Below, one piece after another: positions 11,720-23,199 of a stretch of DNA of 64,000 nt. The stretch is from Eonycteris spelaea (lineage: Eukaryota; Chordata; Mammalia; Chiroptera; Pteropodidae), in contig PUFA01000167.1 of NCBI GenBank assembly GCA_003508835.1, positions 1,860,001-1,924,000 on the forward strand. The letters run 5' to 3'. A program made the position numbers and the translations under genes. How positions within the stretch are numbered: position 1 is the stretch's first letter; every line of letters starts with the position of its first letter. The notes beneath the pieces were generated by a model. That model was not told the origin of the DNA. It worked only from the letters and a program-made list of their open reading frames with translations, and ran no database searches.

Positions 11720-12740
11720 TCTCACATACTTAGTTTGGGGATTAACAAGAGACTTGAACAGTCTCTAGAATTTAGAGCTTCCCTACTCTGGCTCTCTCCT
11801 TTCCAGCATTCTACTTCCCTTTTTTCTTTTCTTTTTTTTTTTTTGCTGCTGTTGTTTCTCTAGACTTCGTCCTCCAGTTCTACAAGAGAGTAAGACTACT
11901 GGTATCTATTAAATTATAACTGTTCATGGTGGGGATTGGGGTCCTGACTTAGGCTAGAAGCCATAAAATTCTGATACTTTTTTTTTCAGATTTTAGCCTA
12001 CTTTTGTACGCTTCCTAAGCTTTCAGTTCTTTTAAACATACTTTGATTAGAGTTTATAATGGTTATCTATGTTCTCACAGATATAGATTGGTCCTATGGG
12101 AGCTATCTGACCTTGACTAGAAGCAGAAATCTATACTTAGTTTTTGAGCTCTCCAATCCCTTGTGGTCTCATGGTTTATCTTCATATTTCAGCAAAAGTA
12201 TGTTTATATTGTTGAACTTTCTGTTGTTCAGAAATTGGTGCTCTGTCCTAATTCCTTAGAATCAGTCTTTCTGTTGTCTCAGTTTATGCCTTGTCTAATT
12301 AAAGTCATGCCTGTATTTGAAAAGTAGAAATTTCCAGGGAAAACTGATACCCAAAAGGATTTTATGAAGTGAAAGTAAAAGAGGGAGAACTAGGCTCAAC
12401 CTCAGGAAAAAGTATCTAATGTGAGATTTATAAGACTAAACAATCTGGCAAGGGACTTTCTCTGAGCTATTTCAAATCGAATTGGAAAAGTCAGGGGAAA
12501 AACAAGTAATAAGTTCAGGTCATATATGGCAAATGGACATTTTGTATGATCTCACAGTTACCTTTCCCAGTGGCTATTTGACTGCGGTCATTAGCAGGAA
12601 AGCAGGTTTTACATTATTAATATGAGTGTCTGAATTAGATTGAGAAAATGGATTTCTCTAAAAAGTTTATAATTGGAAGTAAACATTCTCCTGGAAAGAA
12701 AAAAATAGTATGATATTTATTTTTATTGGTTGTTCATAAA
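11720..12740. other. Intron sequence, mostly unrecognised
   Basis: Begins with the continuation of the decayed L1 relic (T-rich, 11815-11845) and then AT-rich sequence without clear family features. Confidence 0.4.
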
Positions 12741-12744
12741 ATTC

Positions 12745-12840
12745 ATGATAGCAGGACTGATTATCTTGTTTATCATTGTATTATTGACCTTCAGGATAGT
12801 GCCTGCCACATAGAAGCCATCCAATAAGTATTAGAAGTCC
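12745..12840 (+). mobile_element. L2 LINE 3'-end fragment
   Basis: The tail reads 'gatagtgcctgccacatagaagccatccaataagtatt', matching the usual L2 3' terminus. Confidence 0.7.
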
Positions 12841-13119
12841 TCGTACTTCTATTATACTTTGCTAAATAGCAGTACACTCTCAAATAGATGTCTATTACTG
12901 AAAGTGAAAATTAAGGTTGTGTTTTCCATGATTTCTTCTCCATTTCTCTTTTCCCTCTAAGTCCAAAAGACTGAATTTCAGGTGTTTAGGTGTTCTTTGT
13001 AATTTTGGTCACAGGAAAAAATGAAAGGATTTATTTTTGTTGTAGCTATGAAATACACTGCAGAAAAATAGAATATCAAAGTTATTTGCTGAAAGAAAGA
13101 ACATTATTCAAATTGGTTA

Positions 13120-13370
13120 ATGATACCAGATTTTAAGTCAAATAGTCCCAACTTTGAATTCTCGCTATATGTTATACCTGTTTGTGACTTTTAAAAACTT
13201 CCCTAACTCTCTGAACCTCAGTTTTGTCATCTTTAAAAAGTGTGGATAATTTAATACCTATTTCATATGGTAAATGTGAGTTTAAAATGAGCTTAGTTAT
13301 GAAATTGTTTAGCGTTGCACCAGATACAGAATAGGCATGCAATAAAAGATAACTGCTATTTTATGGTAGT
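13120..13370 (+). mobile_element. MIR SINE
   Basis: The order is 'tttgaattctcgctat', 'ctgaacctcagttttgtcatc', 'aatacctatttcatatgg', then 'gcaccagatacagaataggca', as in MIR read in the sense direction. Confidence 0.8.
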
Positions 13371-13374
13371 TATT

Positions 13375-14205
13375 CTGTTCATCTTAATCTTTATAGTTTC
13401 TTCTTTCTTGCTTTTTAGAGAATTTTATATTTTAACATGCAACCAGTTACTCTTTCTTTAACCTGGAACCTTTTTGGCTTAACTTTTGGTCCTCAGTTAC
13501 ATTATTTATGATATGAGGAGTTAGATTAACTGAGAGTCTTTCCTTTGTGTCATCACTGATTGGTGGGAGCTTCTTAGAGTGCTATTCTTCAAAATACTCT
13601 GGGGCTACTCTCATGGTTCGCTGGAAGATGTCTAGTAATAGTACAAGTCTGTAACCAGATTTGAAACAACTTACCTGTTCATAACCTCAATCTTCAACTT
13701 TTAGTAAATGAGAATATAAAACAAATCTTAAAGACATGTTTATGTAATTTCACATTTAAAAAAATACTTATTGAATACTCACTTTATATAATGCATTGTG
13801 TTAGGTACTTCTTTAGTTTTGTCTGTGAGGAATGAAGGTATCAGTAACCTTTTCTGGAATAGATAGCTTATTTAGGACATTTAGTATAATAATAATAATA
13901 ATAAAGAAATTATAGTAAAGACAATACAATAGGAAAAAAATTATATCAAATATACTCCAAATGAAAGATAAGCTTTTTAACAGAGTATTTAACAAGCTGT
14001 AAAAACTTTAATTCCTACCAGCAAAAATAAAGTTTATAATATTTTATTTTTGTAACATTTTACAGTGAATAGCCCTATCTAACACAAGAACTTTATTATT
14101 AAGTCAGAATACCGAAATACAGTGTATTTTATATTTCATTGTTAGATCATATTATCGATATGTTAATATGACCATATTGATTAATATTTTCATTTCCTAA
14201 TGGTT
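13375..14205. other. Intron sequence; short (AAT)n at 13886-13905
   Basis: AT-rich sequence with a seven-unit AAT-type run. No gene is seen. Confidence 0.5.
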
Positions 14206-14209
14206 ATCA

Positions 14210-14660
14210 TAAAAGGATATATAAGGATACAAACCAACAGCTGGATAAAGAGATGCATAGTGGGAGGTCTTGATCAAAGGACTTTTGTCCTCTGTGGAGC
14301 TTGGGTCCCAGTGTAGTGGTGTGAAGAAGTGTCTGATTCCCCCACGTGGAAGCTCTCTAAATAAAAGGACCAATGAGCTGTCCTCCTGGGATTTTATGAG
14401 GCTTCATTACGTGATCGACTAAGTCAGTTGAACTCAACCTTTTATCATTCTCCCCTTCCTGGAGATCTTGGGTGGGACTGAAAGTTTCAAACCTCAAAAC
14501 ACTCAGCTGGTTCTTCTGGCAACCTGTTTCCACCTTTGAAAACCACCTACATAACATAACAAAATACATCTTTATCTCTCTCAACCTTAGAGTTTGGGGA
14601 GCTATGAGCCAGGAACTATGGATGAAGACTAAATAACTTATAAGTCACAATATTGCATAT
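14210..14660. mobile_element. Probable old interspersed repeat of unnamed family
   Basis: The block from 'ctggataaagagatgcatag' to 'gaactatggatgaagactaaataact' resembles a sequence I have seen repeated in other mammalian genomes, probably an old LTR or DNA element. It is less AT-rich than its surroundings. I cannot name the family with confidence. The 75-codon frame on the minus strand is not a gene. Confidence 0.35.
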
Positions 14661-14664
14661 GAGG

Positions 14665-16820
14665 TTCTGCTTGCTGTTCACAGAGTTTATGTTGAAGTAC
14701 GTTGCATTATCTTACTCCTGTTCTATAGTATTTTGACATTTTTGGTATAGAAAAATATATGTAATGGATATATTATTACATGTTAGTCTTTGTTACATGT
14801 TATACTTTAATAGTAGCATAATGATTAAAGGCAGCTTTAAAGCAACATGAATAATTCATTTAACACAGCAAACTCTAAATATTTCTAGCATTCTTAATTA
14901 TAATTATTGCTCTCCTTTTTGTCTTTTGAAGCAGTGATCAAAGAAGTTGCTTTTCTGTATGACTCAGTATTTTGAAATATTCACTCTCAACCAAGTAATA
15001 TTTCATCAAAAGAAATAGTGTTAGAACTTATTTATAAATGTTCTGATATGCTAACCCACTAAGCCGCTTGCTATCTGGAAGGTTGTAAATGTTCAATATG
15101 AGAGCACTTTTTTAGGGTTTTGAGTAATGAGAGCAGAGGGTGTTGTTTATTCCTATTACAATAACAATTTGTTTGGTAGTACCGTGTACTAAACCAGCTG
15201 CAAGGCCAAAATGGGCCACCCACAGAGAGTCCAGTGAGGGCTTATTTGAGGCTTGGCTGCCTGAGCGCTGCCACCTAAACAAATAGCACTGTCTGTTCCC
15301 TGATTTAGTGCTTGAGCTAAGTTACGTAAGTTTCTAAAATGCATCTTTCAAGCACAGAAGCTGCTGAGATTCTTATTAAAAATAATAAAATAATAAAAAC
15401 AGAAAGACCCTTCTTTGATTTAAAATCTGATAATTAAATTGAGCCTTCTAAATGGTGGTTAATTATAATATTGTGTTTTAATTTTAGTATAGCAGACATT
15501 TTATAAATGTCTAAGTAGCTTTATGTGCAAAGTATTCTTCATAAATGCTATATTTGTATTGTCAGTCTCATATTGCCACTACAGCAGGATTTTTGAGAAC
15601 ATTAAAAAAGCATTTATTACTCTGATTTCAATTTTATTGGGTATCTTGAATGATGCACATTCATAGCACTCTATATAATGAAGAAAGCGTTTTACTTTTG
15701 AGGGAAGCCTCTGGGTGTTAAAAGCTTCCAAAGCACAGTTTGGTAGATCAAGGTTTGGGTGGTAATATAACTGTGTGGTCTAATGTATAGTGTTTGGATA
15801 GCAGAGGTCACTTGGAGTTCAGTTTTCCCAGGTACTTTAACTAACTGTTCAATTAAGGAAAAAAAATTGTGTTTCAAGATAAAGGTAGGCTTTTACAGAA
15901 AATATAGGTGCATTGAAGACTTCTGTGAGTATTCAACTTACTGTGGGTTCAGCATACACAACACACACACACACACACACACAAATCCTTGTATCGATGG
16001 CATATGAACAATGAGAAAAATTGTTGGACTCCTGTGCTAGGAAATTTATTCCAAATATATCCTGACTTTTAAAAAAATTTGTTCTTTGGTTGTCACACAA
16101 CTGTAAAGTAGTGTGAAGTATTTCTAGGATTTACAGTGTTTGGAATTTTTTCCTCCATGATAAAGATAAACTAATCATTCAGGGAATTGTGTTTGTATAT
16201 TTATCATCTTCTTGTCAAGGGATTTTTTATATTGAAATATATGTCTTATTATAAATAGAGCTTGTATATTTTTTAATATAGCAAGTTTTATACTAAGATT
16301 TATTTAAAATAAAAAAAAATTTCTACATAAACATTTATGTAAACATAGCATATAGCACTTTTGAAATGTTTTGTTTCCCTGTGACCCTTAAAAAGAGAGT
16401 GGTAGGTTAAGCGAAAATCAGTTAGTTAGTGTAAATCATGGTGGATTATTTTACAATTATAATGAGGGCTAAATATTAAAGTCAATGCCTAAGGTAAGTT
16501 GAGCATAGTCAAATTATATTTGAAAGTCTTTTAAATTGCCATAAAGTATAATATCCAAGGCACCATCAACCAAAAAGTCTAGCACAGGCTATTTTTCCTC
16601 TGGTGACGAAAGACATTGCTGCTTCTTTCACTGACAACCAGGTAAAAAAAAGTAACCTTTAATTTAGGTGCTATGTTGGACCAAAAATATTTGTGCTTTT
16701 TCTTTCATGAGCCTGTAGAATTGACTTTGCCTATCTTAAGTATGTATATGATTTAACTTCACTACATTTCTTGTAGCAATAGTCCTAAGGTAAATATTTA
16801 TAAATTTTGCCAATATGTAA
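14665..16820. other. Intron sequence with nothing recognised; less AT-rich patch at 15190-15310
   Basis: No transposon features are evident. A (CA)n run lies at 15955-15983. The patch at 15190-15310 has more G+C than its surroundings and no visible repeat motif. Confidence 0.45.
15955..15983. repeat. (CA)n microsatellite
   Basis: About 14 uninterrupted CA units. Confidence 0.95.
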
Positions 16821-16824
16821 TTAG

Positions 16825-17000
16825 AAGAACATGAGCTTTGGTCATAGAAAACTGCTGGTTCAAATCCAGCCCTTTCACTCAGTGTGTGGCCTAGGGCATT
16901 TCATTAAACTTCTGTGCCTCAGCCTACTTGTAATGGGAACAGTAATATTTTTCTGATGGTGTGTGAAAATGGCCTAGTAAAATTGGCATCAACTATATTT
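16825..17000 (+). mobile_element. MIR SINE
   Basis: It reads 'aacatgagctttggtcatag', 'ctggttcaaatccagccctt', 'gtggcctagggcatttcatt', then 'cttctgtgcctcag', the sense MIR core. Confidence 0.85.
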
Positions 17001-17214
17001 CTGTTTTCTTTTTCTATCTCACTATGAATGTAACCTACAATTTTGAAAAGTGACAAGAATTAATTGGTTATTTAAAATGCATGTAATTTGTAGATAGACT
17101 TACTGAAACAAACTAATTTGTTATTAGATACCACCATTCTGTATTTGCTCTCTGCTTGAAATATTTTTAACAATTCTCAAAATTTCTGATAAAATTAAAC
17201 TTTTTTAGCATGGT

Positions 17215-17400
17215 ATATGAGTCTTTTTATGATATGGTTTTCTCCTAATTTCCCTTTCTGTTTACACCAAGAAATTATTCTGTTTATGGTGCTAGTTCTC
17301 TTGCTATTCTTATCCTGACTAACTTGTAGTACTTTGAGACTTAGCTCAGTTATTGATGCACATCTCTAGCACTTGTATGTTGACCTAAGTATTTAATTAT
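17215..17400 (+). mobile_element. Possible L2 fragment
   Basis: The pyrimidine-rich text 'tttctcctaatttccctttctg' followed by 'ctagttctcttgctattc' resembles the part of L2 upstream of its 3' tail. It is strongly diverged. Confidence 0.35.
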
Positions 17401-17404
17401 TTAA

Positions 17405-18015
17405 CTCACCTGTCTTAAATTGTGCTTTATTTGAGGTCATGGACCACGTATACACAGTATTTAGCATAAATGCATGAGGTCGTGGATCAATGTTTGGTTC
17501 AATTAAAGGGTGGAAATTTTGAAAACTAGAGAAAGGTTTATATGAGCATTGCCTTGTTCCTCTGGGATAGTTTGTGAGACTCCCAGGTTTTAGTTGCACA
17601 CTAAACTTGAATATTTTCATGGATGGTCAAATTTCTAACTGCATTACAATTTTATGTTATAAACTATCTTTGTTTTTTGGCAAGTCGTAGTTTCTCATGA
17701 ATAGTACAGTTAGCTTGAAAATGTCTTATATGCTTTACTCAGAGGATTAATCACTCTTTTAATTCTATCAATGTTGGAAGGAAAAATATCATCAACAGTA
17801 TTATTAGAGCATCCAGACATACTGGTCATAAGCAGTTGTGGGAAATGGGTGGAGCTGTAACTTACTCTCTGAGCATTCCATGGAAGCAGCTGGCAATGCC
17901 TATAATCAGGAGACAACTGTTCCATCCTTGATAGATCTATGGGGTGGTTTGCTTATAAATGCAGGTGTTATTTTTTTAGAAAAACTTGATATTTGTGTTT
18001 TTTAAATCAGTAACA
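17405..18015. other. Intron sequence with nothing recognised
   Basis: Two minus-strand frames of 75 and 71 codons occur here without family features or codon structure worth calling. Confidence 0.45.
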
Positions 18016-18023
18016 CATTAGGC

Positions 18024-18253
18024 CAGGAGTTTCAAACTACTACATGTGAGCCAAATTCAGCCTGCTTCCTTTTTTTTTTTTTTTGTGAATAAAGTTTTAT
18101 TGGAACACAACCATACTCATTGGTTTGTGTATTGTCTTTTGCTGCTTTTGTGCTACGTGGCAGAAATGAATTGTTGCAACAGAGAGCTGTATGGTCACAA
18201 AGCCTAAAAAATATACTGTTTGACCCTTAACAGAAAAAGTTTGTTGATCCTTG
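18024..18253 (-). mobile_element. MER20-like hAT-Charlie nonautonomous DNA transposon
   Basis: The left end is CAGGAGTTTCAAAC and the right end is 'aaaaagtttgttgatccttg'. The middle has 'aataaagttttattggaaca', 'tttgtgctacgtggcag' and 'gttgcaacagagagctgtatgg'. It is flanked by cattaggc and cattagat, an 8-bp target duplication with two differences. A T16 run has grown near the left end. It has the same orientation as the copy at 2542-2744. Confidence 0.8.
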
Positions 18254-18511
18254 CATTAGATATTTTGCCAATTTTATAGTTTGATAATTTTGGAGGGAGA
18301 AATTCATAACTATATGACCTAACAAGGAAAGTAACTCCCTCAGATGTAAAATGAAACCAATTTTTGGGTTTTATTAAATTATTAAAGTATAATTTTAAGA
18401 GTAAAACCATAACTCCCATATAAGTATAAAATGAACCCATGAAAGGTTTTATTTATCTCATTTATTAATAAAGGAACCTGTATGACATTAAAACTATTTC
18501 AAAGGAAAATA

Positions 18512-18561
18512 GTATACATATGTGTGTACATATATACACACACATATGTGTATATGTATAT
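18512..18561. repeat. Imperfect palindrome of alternating purine-pyrimidine
   Basis: The order is TATACATATGTGTG, then a TATATA centre, then CACACACATATGTGTATA. The two arms can pair, and the whole tract alternates purine and pyrimidine. Confidence 0.8.
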
Positions 18562-18564
18562 CAG

Positions 18565-18945
18565 TAATGCTGAAATAAATTTATTAATCCATGTAAAACT
18601 GGGTAATATTTTATAGGGCAATATAATATTTGGAATTATATTTTCTATGGGTGGAAATTGGTGTATTTATACCTGACGAAATTCATTTCTGTGGGCAAAG
18701 TCATTAATGTTAATGTCAGTTTTCTACAACTTACAAAGTTAAAAAGAGCCTAGTCATATTTGTAACTTCTATAGGATCAGATAACATGGGAGGCTCTTGG
18801 AAAACATGCCATGTTCCACTGAAGAGACACTCAAAAATATCTTTTGCCTGTTTCAGAGTCTTTAACAGTTTTCCTTATCAAATGTAAGTCACTTAAAAAT
18901 ACTTTGAAACAATAGATATGTATGAACTAAAAGTTTAAAATATGC
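18565..18945. other. Intron sequence with nothing recognised
   Basis: AT-rich DNA between the palindrome and the sense L1. Confidence 0.45.
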
Positions 18946-18949
18946 TTTT

Positions 18950-20100
18950 AACTGTTCCAAAGAAAATGAAGTACTCAGGTATAAACTTAAGAAAACATGT
19001 ATAGAATCTCTATCAGAAATCAAAGAAGACCTGAATCAGTGGGGAGATACATTGTGTTCGTAGATTTGAAAGGCTCTATGTAGTAAAGTTTACATTTCTC
19101 CCCAAATTGATCCATGGATTTAATGCAACTTTTACCAAATCGCTGAAACATTTTCTATAGACACAGTCAGATTTATTCTAAATTTTATTCAAAGGGAAAG
19201 ACACAGACACTAGCATAGCTAAAACAATCTTGAGAAAGAAGAATAAAGTGGGGGGAATTACTCTATTCAATATGAAAGCTCGCTGTTTGCTATACTAATT
19301 AAAACTGTACAGAATTGGCAGAGTCATAGACACAGATCAATTTAACAGAATTGAGAACCACTGAAATATACTCACACAAATATGCACAATTGATGTTTTC
19401 AAGAAATTATTTTATTTTAATTATTAAGTGTTATAGTCAAAGTAGATACAAAGACCTGAGGCAGTATTTACTTGGGAATAGTCAACTGTGGGTCAAGGAA
19501 CCAGGGAATACCTTAGAGACAAGCCTTATAAATATGATGGTTTTGCTTCAATCTGCATTATTGTTTAAGATGTATGTCAATCTAAAATCTTATGACTTAG
19601 ACTTTTTAGTTGCGAATGAACTATTTATACATACAATTTAGATAAATCTCTAGGGAATCAAGTGAAGAAAGCCAATCCTAGATTATTTCATTTATATCAA
19701 AAATTTTTGAAATAAGAAAATTATAGAGATGGAGAACAATGCAGTGGTTACCACAGGTTAGGGATAAAGAAACAAGGGATTCTTGTGGTAGTAGAACTGC
19801 GGTAATGGAATGTGTTCTTGACTCTGGGGATGGGTACAGGAATCTACATATGAGATACAATTACATAGAATTTAATACACACATGAAGATGAATACATGC
19901 ATAATTGGGAAATAAGGTTAAGATGCATAGATTGTGCCAATGTCAGTTTCTTGGTTAGGATGTTGCACTGTAGTTTTGCGAGATGTTACCATGTGGGAAA
20001 CTGGGTAGAGTCTACACTGGAACTCTTTGTACTGCTTCTACAACTGCATCCAAATCCACAATTATTTCAGTATTACAAATTTAATAAGAAAGGAGCTTTT
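18950..20100 (+). mobile_element. L1M element, sense (late ORF2 and 3' UTR)
   Basis: Sense L1 signatures run in order: 'aagaagacctgaatcagtgg', 'tgatccatggatttaatgcaa', 'agcatagctaaaacaatcttgag', 'actgtacagaattggcag', then the 3' part with 'gagatggagaacaatgcagtggttacc' and 'ggaatctacatatgagatac'. Many stops. It ends in a small duplication of 'taataagaaagga' at 20080-20115. Confidence 0.85.
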
Positions 20101-20379
20101 TAATAAGAAAGGATCTTTTCAGAGTATTCTTTGTTATTTAAAAAATCTTATTTATTTAAACAGTACTGAAGTGCATATGTATGAAGACCTATGACAATTG
20201 TATCTATATATTCAGTTAAATATTCTTAGGCATTGAGTTTAAATTAGAAAGGGAGGAATCTCTTAGTCCCTTAAAAAAAAGTCCTTGATAAAAAAACAAG
20301 TGTGGCTATATCTTTTTTAATTTGAATAATCACAAAACAATATGAAACTATCAATAACAATGGAATTAATGTTTTTCTT

Positions 20380-20535
20380 TTTTAAATTAATTAATTTTAA
20401 TTAGTTACAAGTATACAGTACATTGGTTTGACAGCTATATAGTTCATACAACAGTCCCCCCAATTGCTCCCTCCCTCCTCTAGCCAACATATTAATGCTA
20501 ACTGCGTTCCCTCTGCCGTGCTCCCTATCCTCTTG
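20380..20535 (-). mobile_element. Antisense L1 3'-end fragment
   Basis: The AT-rich start followed by 'ttacaagtatacagtacattgg' and then a C-rich block (cccccaattgctccctccct) matches the layout of lineage-specific L1 3' UTRs read in reverse, as also seen at 61890 and 63540. Confidence 0.5.
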
Positions 20536-20539
20536 ACCA

Positions 20540-21485
20540 TTGAAAATAATAAATAAACTTAGGCTATTTTTATGAAATTATAAGAAGTTCTACCAACACT
20601 GGCTAACCATAACTTTACTTTGGAGTCCTCCTTGGGGTCAGTCATAGGTCTGTAGTAGCAAAGTGCTTTAGCAAGGGAAGCAAGGCATAGAGAACATGTT
20701 TTAATTACATGTGGTTTGAATAATCACTGCTGAACTGAATCTGTATTATAAAACTTAACTTTTTATTTCACATCAAACCACATATTCTGGTAACATTATT
20801 ATGTCCTGACACCTGATTTTTAATTCCAGTCAGTTTCAGACTCTTCTCTAGTCATACAATTTCAGCAGAAATGTGTTTATTGTAAATAATAGTGCACACA
20901 GAATGTTGACAATCAAAATGGAAAATTTGTGTTATTGGTTTTTAATGAAGTAATTTTTATTGTTAATGCAGGCACAAGTAAACTAAAATAGTTTTCTTCA
21001 TGTTTATGTTAACTAAAGATTCTGTAGTGTTCATGGAAATGATTTATATTCATCAGCTTTAGGGTCTGATAAAAATAATATACATATAGAAACCTGCTTG
21101 CAAAGGAAAAACAAGATAATTTCTTTTGGATTCGGTTCAGTAACAGTTCTTGCCTTGATATATCACTTCTTTGACAGTTTGTAAGCCTAGAATAGTAGGA
21201 GGAAAGCCACCTGCATAATAAATAATATTCTGATCTCTAATCTTATTTCCTCTAGTTGAGACAGTCATTGGGTATATACGACTTTCATAAAAGGCCATTC
21301 TATGGAGAAAATACTGTTATGTTTATGATGTATGTTTTTCATAGTGTTCAGAATGTAATTTTTAAATACATTTATTTAAAAATATATATATTAATAATTT
21401 TAATTTTATGAAGACATTTGGAACTTGCGTTTGTGTATACACACACACATCTCCTTATTTTAAAATACATGATTTTTGCATATAG
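20540..21485. other. Intron sequence with nothing recognised
   Basis: AT-rich DNA with no repeat motif that I can name. Confidence 0.45.
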
Positions 21486-21489
21486 TAGG

Positions 21490-21831
21490 TATCAGTTTCC
21501 TGCGGGCTGCAACAAATTACTACAAGCTGAATGGCTTAAAACAAATTTATTCTCTCACAATTCTGGAGGCCAGAAATGCAAAATTCAAAATATGCCTGCA
21601 TAGAAGGTCTGGGGAAGAATCTATTCCTTGCCTCATCTAGTTTTTTATCCCCTCCCCAGTTAAAAAAAATTGTGGTGAAATACACAAACTTAAAGTTTGT
21701 CATCTTAATGAATTTTAAATGTTCAGTAACACTACGTACTTTCATGTTGTATTTGCCTTTTCTAGCTTTATAGCTTCAGTTCCTTGACTTGTGGCAACAT
21801 CATTGGTATTTCTGCCTCATCTTCACATTAC

Positions 21832-21913
<82 letters not shown>

Positions 21914-21928
21914 GAGGGAGACAGAGAC

Positions 21929-21963
<35 letters not shown>

Positions 21964-22165
21964 GAGAGGGAGAGAGAGACAGAGAGAGAGAGGGAGGGAG
22001 AAATTTTCTCTGACTCTCACTTATAAGGAACATAAGCTTTTTCTCTCAAGATCCTTACCTTAATCACACCTTTTGCTATGTAAGTTAATATTTTACAGGT
22101 TCCAAGGATTAGGAAGTACATTTATTTTTGGGAGCTCCTTATTTCAGACTGTCACAGTAGTCATT
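21490..22165 (-). mobile_element. MaLR/MLT-type LTR, antisense, with an L1 scrap and an expanded microsatellite inside
   Basis: The + strand begins 'tatcagtttcctgcgggctgcaacaaattac' and 'cacaattctggaggccagaa', and ends 'aagatccttaccttaatcac' and 'caggttccaaggattaggaa', the plan of a reversed MaLR-type LTR. Between these, 21655-21760 is a short foreign piece, 'aattgtggtgaaatacacaa', typical of an antisense L1 3' UTR, and 21834-22003 is a TG/AG simple repeat. Confidence 0.65.
21834..22003. repeat. Compound (TG)n(AG)n microsatellite
   Basis: About 18 TG units are followed directly by about 130 bp of AG with scattered CAG and GGG interruptions. The long Arg-Glu and Ser-Leu open frames across it are products of the repeat and are not genes. 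Confidence 0.97.
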
Positions 22166-22254
22166 AATTAAATGTTTATTTATAGCCAATATAGAGAGTT
22201 ATTTTTAGAATTATTTTATGTATGTGATTTCTTTACAAATCAACTGGACAAACC

Positions 22255-22501
22255 AGAAGGGACCTCTTGGTCCCTATAAGATACGGCTCAGGCTTTTCAT
22301 ACAGCTTTTAAGGTACCCATTACCTGGCCTATACCTTCAGCCTTCTTCATCTCTTATCATTCCCAGTCTTACAGATTTTTATGTACCGACACACACATGT
22401 GGCTTTTAGTTTCTCCTCCAAATCACACTATTTTTCTATTCTGAACTCTTGCTGATGTTCTCACCTTGTCCAGAATTTTCTCCTTTACCCCTTTACTCAT
22501 T
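22255..22501 (+). mobile_element. Probable L2 fragment interrupted by a hAT element
   Basis: The text 'acctggcctataccttcagcc' and 'tcttatcattcccagtc' resembles the L2 region before its 3' tail. The hAT element at 22510 follows directly. Confidence 0.45.
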
Positions 22502-22509
22502 CTTTAAAA

Positions 22510-22728
22510 AGGGTCCCCAACCCCTGGTCTGTGGACTGATACCAGCCTGTGGCCTGTTAGGAACCTGTCTGCACAGCAGAAAATGAGTGGTGGGCAAGCT
22601 AGTGAAGCTTCATCTGTATTTGCAGCCACTCCCAGTGCTAGCGTCACCACCTCAGCTCCACCTCAGTTCATTCATTAGATTCTCATAGGAGCACTGGTCC
22701 CTGGTGCCAAAAAGGTTGGGGACTGCTG
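22510..22728 (+). mobile_element. MER1-like (Charlie-type) hAT nonautonomous transposon
   Basis: The left end is AGGGTCCCCAACCCCTGG. The interior has 'ggcctgttaggaacctg' and 'agattctcatagga', and the right end is 'aaaaaggttggggactgctg'. It is flanked on both sides by ctttaaaa, a perfect 8-bp target duplication (22502-22509 and 22729-22736). The terminal repeats are GGTCCCCAACC and GGTTGGGGAC. The MER1/Charlie3 name is from recall. Confidence 0.8.
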
Positions 22729-22861
22729 CTTTAAAAGAAATAATGCTTAGCTTTGGGGTTGAGAAAGAAAAGAGGATGAATGTAGTTTAAAACAAGCATA
22801 TTCAGTATTCCAATAATCACATATTTGGAAAAGTAACAATTTGTTTCTTTGTTTTAAACTT

Positions 22862-22958
22862 AATTAGCACAGTTTATTTATTCATTCTCCTACTGAAGGA
22901 CATCTTGGTTGCTTCCAAGTTTTGGCATTTATAAATAAAGCTGCTATAAACTTAAGTT
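22862..22958 (-). mobile_element. Antisense L1M 3' fragment joined 5' to 5' with a sense copy
   Basis: The + strand reads 'ctactgaaggacatcttggttgcttccaag' and 'aataaagctgctataaactt', the reverse of the L1M 3' region. The same L1 segment appears in sense immediately to the right. Confidence 0.75.
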
Positions 22959-23195
22959 CACACAGAAACATTCACAGGATGTTTATAGTAGCTTCATTAA
23001 TAATTTCCCAGAGTGGGAATCAACCAAGATGTCTTTCAGTAGGTGAATGGATAGAGAAGCTGTGGTACATCAGACATTGATGTATTTTGATAATGGGGGA
23101 GGCTGTGCATGTGTAGGGGTATATGGGAAATTTCTGTATTTTCCTCTCAATTTTGCTGTGAACCTAAAACTGCTACAATAATAAAGTTGTAAGAA
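22959..23195 (+). mobile_element. Sense L1M 3' end
   Basis: It reads 'caaccaagatgtctttcagtaggtgaatgg', then 'gataatgggggaggctgtgcatgtg', 'attttgctgtgaacctaaaactgct', and a terminal 'aataataaagttgt', the classical L1M 3' terminus. Confidence 0.85.
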
Positions 23196-23199
23196 ATTA

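Larger units (their letters stand above)
10450..11720 (-). mobile_element. Antisense HAL1/L1M ORF1-region relic with an internal tandem duplication
   Basis: Read in reverse it follows the ORF1 region of old L1/HAL1: 'tttggccatgatatgcctagg', 'gagtttcttgaatctgtaaatt', 'tccttgtctgctaattccatcatgtgg', 'gtcctgggcatttgtgaatg'. A TG/CA and AT microsatellite has grown at 10870-10966. The part nearest its 5' end is duplicated in tandem with a 139-bp offset. Confidence 0.7.

Noticed and set aside
14357..14584. 75-codon minus-strand frame
   Set aside because: It lies in a probable old interspersed repeat and has no protein features.
21784..22033. Four overlapping 65-80 codon frames rich in Arg-Glu or Ser-Leu
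   Set aside because: They are translations of the TG/AG microsatellite.
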